Positions 5,601 through 7,157 of a stretch of 7,157 bases of DNA are shown here, piece after piece. Positions within the stretch are counted from its first letter, which is position 1. Each line of letters opens with the position of its first letter. Source of the DNA: CAZADS01 sp964483985. Lineage in GTDB: Bacteria > Pseudomonadota > Alphaproteobacteria > Thalassobaculales > Thalassobaculaceae. The stretch spans positions 1-7,157 of the forward strand of contig CAZADS010000054.1 in assembly GCA_964483985.1 (NCBI GenBank), written 5' to 3'. The translations under genes were made by a program, and so were the position numbers. The notes beneath the pieces are model-generated. The model was not told the DNA's origin and searched no databases. It worked only from the letters and a program-made list of their open reading frames with translations.

Positions 5601-7157
5601 TCACGACAGCAAGCGTTTTTGAAGTTCGGGAATTGCTCGGGGATCTAAATGCCTTCCATCACAGTGGTATTTTTCATTTGAAAGACCGAAATTGTTTGAA
5701 GTAAAATCATAGGTATCGATAAATTGTTCCCCTTTATAGAGAGCTAACGACCTTAATGATTTATTAAAAAATCTTATCGTCTTCAAACGGAGAATGACGG
5801 ATTCAAACTTAGAGTCTGGGCCAAAGTCTGAGATAAGAGGCGCCGGTACGCCAAAGAAAAATAAATTGCAGTCCTTGTATTCGAATTTATTAAATACATA
5901 GTTTATAAAACCATCTACGGTTTTATAAACTATGTCTTCCAAACTAACGTTATGATTTCGAAAAAACGGTAAAATTCCCTCTTCCTCGGCACAGTCAATC
6001 TCCCCAAAGGAAATAAAAACATTGGCACCATCTGGAATAGAACTAATATGGTTATCTAATATTGATTTAAATCTATTAGGGCCAGGTTTAGCGAAATGCC
6101 AGGCTTTAGCCCCCACAATTAATCTAGGCTTAACAATATATTCATTCTTTTGAATTTTTACGATCTGATGAGAATACGTAAGGCAATGGCTGTCTCCCAC
6201 ATGAAAAATAGAGTTTCGCCCCTCTCGAGAGGTTTCCTTGGGAACATACTCTATCAAAAAACTGATAAAGTAAGCATATGCACGAACAAAAGTATTCTGC
6301 TTATCTGGTGTTAATTTTTTGTATTTTGTCTCTAATGCCGTCATCATTTCTATGCAAAGTTCGATGTTCCCTTGCGTAAAATGATAAATCATTAGATGCC
6401 CTAAATATTTATAGGTTACTTTATCGTAAAACGTTCCAGTGTCTTTTTTTAAATCTCTAAATTTTTCATTAAATAAATTTGGTGCTTGATTCAATAATTC
6501 AGATAAAGCATCAAGCGCATTAGTTAACAGCGGATGAATCGTTAAAGCTCTCATATAACTTTTGAGCGTTTCCTTGATCCTACCCAGTTCAAATAAGCTG
6601 TTTCCGAGATTAATATATGCGGGGGCGTATCCTGGATTAAGTTGTACAGCTTGCGTATAGTTAATGACCGCCTCTTCATATTTACCAAGACGAAGCAGTG
6701 TATTGCCTCTATCATAATAAATGTGGATATAGTCTGGCTTGAGGTCAATGGCGTTGTCATAGCTAGCTATCGCTTCCTGGTAGCGTTCTAGGTTATTTAA
6801 CGCACTGCCTTTATTGTAGTGTGTTAGCGCGTGCTTTGGATCGAGCGTAATGGCTTTGTTGTAACTGGTAACCGCTTCTTCATACCTACTCAATTGGTTA
6901 AGCGTATTTCCTAGGTTGTAGTATGTCAGGCTATGGTGCGGATTAAGCTCAACCGATTCATTGAAACTAGAAATCGCCTCTTCATATTTACCGAGGCTAT
7001 GAAGCACGTTTCCTAAATTATTATGTAATTCTGCCGTGCCGGGATTGAGTTCAATTGCCTTGCGATAATGATCAATAGATATTTCATAATTACCCAGGCT
7101 GGAGTTAACCGCACCCAGGATATTCAAGACCCCCGGCGTATCCGGGAACCGGGCTGC
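5601..7157 (-). CDS. TPR-repeat protein with C-terminal SGNH/GDSL-hydrolase-like domain (5' end outside window)
   Basis: The frame is open to the window edge: the ten codons before the TTG at 7127 (AARFPDTPGV) continue the TPR pattern, so that TTG is not the true start. In window numbering (residue 1 at 7157) six 34-residue TPR units fill about residues 1-210. A helical linker (about 211-310) and an SGNH-like domain (about 313-518) follow. Its blocks are FHVGDSH (nucleophile Ser323), FISFGEIDC (about 383-389, Glu replacing the usual x of GxND and Asp in place), FFFGVPAP, and CDGRHLDP (Asp500, His503) at the C-terminus. SGNH domains act as esterases or acyl/glycan-modifying enzymes. TPR-SGNH fusions are often found in polysaccharide regions. 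No signal peptide can be judged. The stop TGA is 267 bp from the pathway genes. It might be the glycan-acting partner, but the sequence does not prove this. Confidence 0.75.
   Translation of the reverse strand, partial: AARFPDTPGVLNILGAVNSSLGNYEISIDHYRKAIELNPGTAELHNNLGNVLHSLGKYEEAISSFNESVELNPHHSLTYYNLGNTLNQLSRYEEAVTSYNKAITLDPKHALTHYNKGSALNNLERYQEAIASYDNAIDLKPDYIHIYYDRGNTLLRLGKYEEAVINYTQAVQLNPGYAPAYINLGNSLFELGRIKETLKSYMRALTIHPLLTNALDALSELLNQAPNLFNEKFRDLKKDTGTFYDKVTYKYLGHLMIYHFTQGNIELCIEMMTALETKYKKLTPDKQNTFVRAYAYFISFLIEYVPKETSREGRNSIFHVGDSHCLTYSHQIVKIQKNEYIVKPRLIVGAKAWHFAKPGPNRFKSILDNHISSIPDGANVFISFGEIDCAEEEGILPFFRNHNVSLEDIVYKTVDGFINYVFNKFEYKDCNLFFFGVPAPLISDFGPDSKFESVILRLKTIRFFNKSLRSLALYKGEQFIDTYDFTSNNFGLSNEKYHCDGRHLDPRAIPELQKRLLS
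5896..5935. repeat. Perfect 17-bp stem-loop inside the SGNH coding sequence
   Basis: ACATAGTTTATAAAACC (5896-5912) and GGTTTTATAAACTATGT (5919-5935) are exact reverse complements around the 6-base spacer ATCTAC. On the coding strand it spells DIVYKT-VD-GFINYV in frame between the GEID and FFFGVPAP blocks. The surrounding 60 bases are about 25% G+C. It is not followed by a T-run. Confidence 0.95.
6528..7157 (-). repeat. 102-bp periodic TPR-coding array
   Basis: Six 34-codon units, each with the pattern LGN.L..L..YEEA...Y..A..L.P. The DNA is diverged between units, but some stretches are identical: CGCCTCTTCATATTTACC occurs at 6669-6686 and again at 6975-6992, exactly 306 bp (three units) apart. 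Such arrays can gain or lose units by slippage or recombination. Confidence 0.85.

Noticed and set aside
6484..6516. GCTTGAT/ATCAAGC inverted repeat
   Set aside because: Seven-bp arms with a 19-nt spacer inside a coding region are within chance expectation.
6551..6760. Second minus-strand frame within the TPR gene
   Set aside because: Out of frame with an unbroken TPR array; low-information sequence.
7125..7127. TTG at 7127 as the start of the TPR-SGNH gene
   Set aside because: The frame stays open to the window edge and the preceding residues continue the TPR helix pattern.

Overview
The window is a tightly packed block of genes, all read from the minus strand. It encodes a nearly complete pathway for an activated phosphoramidate, of the kind Campylobacter jejuni uses to put O-methyl phosphoramidate (MeOPN) on its capsule. 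Each gene alone would get a misleading generic name (adenylylsulfate kinase, PEP synthase, gamma-glutamyl-GABA hydrolase, sugar nucleotidyltransferase). Together they match the C. jejuni set Cj1415-Cj1420: L-glutamine kinase, CTP:phosphoglutamine cytidylyltransferase, gamma-glutamyl-CDP-amidate hydrolase, CDP-amidate 3'-kinase and a SAM methyltransferase. These assignments rest on motifs read by eye plus gene context; no alignment was run.

Layout in order of transcription (right to left). 7157-5601 is the end of a TPR protein whose start lies outside the window; it carries six TPR units and an SGNH/GDSL-like C-terminal domain, and its coding sequence contains a perfect 17-bp stem-loop. 5600-5334 is an intergenic region with overlapping inverted repeats and a perfect TATAAT. 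5333-4794 is the CDP-amidate kinase candidate. A hairpin followed by seven T's spans its stop codon and may act as an attenuator. 4678-3908 is a class I methyltransferase, 3905-1590 the glutamine kinase, 1593-1003 the glutamine-amidotransferase-type hydrolase and 1006-275 the cytidylyltransferase. The last four genes are separated by 2 nt or overlap by 4 nt, so they look translationally coupled. 274-102 is intergenic, and 101-1 is the start of a second TPR gene that runs off the window.

Proposed flow: Gln + ATP gives gamma-glutamyl phosphate (1590-3905); CTP activates it to gamma-glutamyl-CDP-amidate (275-1006); the Cys hydrolase releases glutamate and CDP-amidate (1003-1593); the P-loop kinase adds a 3'-phosphate (4794-5333); the methyltransferase is the candidate for O-methylation. 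No obvious phosphoramidate transferase or other capsule gene is visible, so transfer to the glycan is either encoded outside the window or done by an unrecognised protein such as the TPR-SGNH protein.

Organism: a bacterium, probably a Gram-negative proteobacterium, judged only from the TPR family, the Shine-Dalgarno sequences and the surface-polysaccharide theme. The pathway genes are AT-rich (hand-counted stretches of 23-43% G+C), while the TPR sequence at the two window edges is richer (52% and 65% over short stretches), which fits an acquired cassette between TPR genes.
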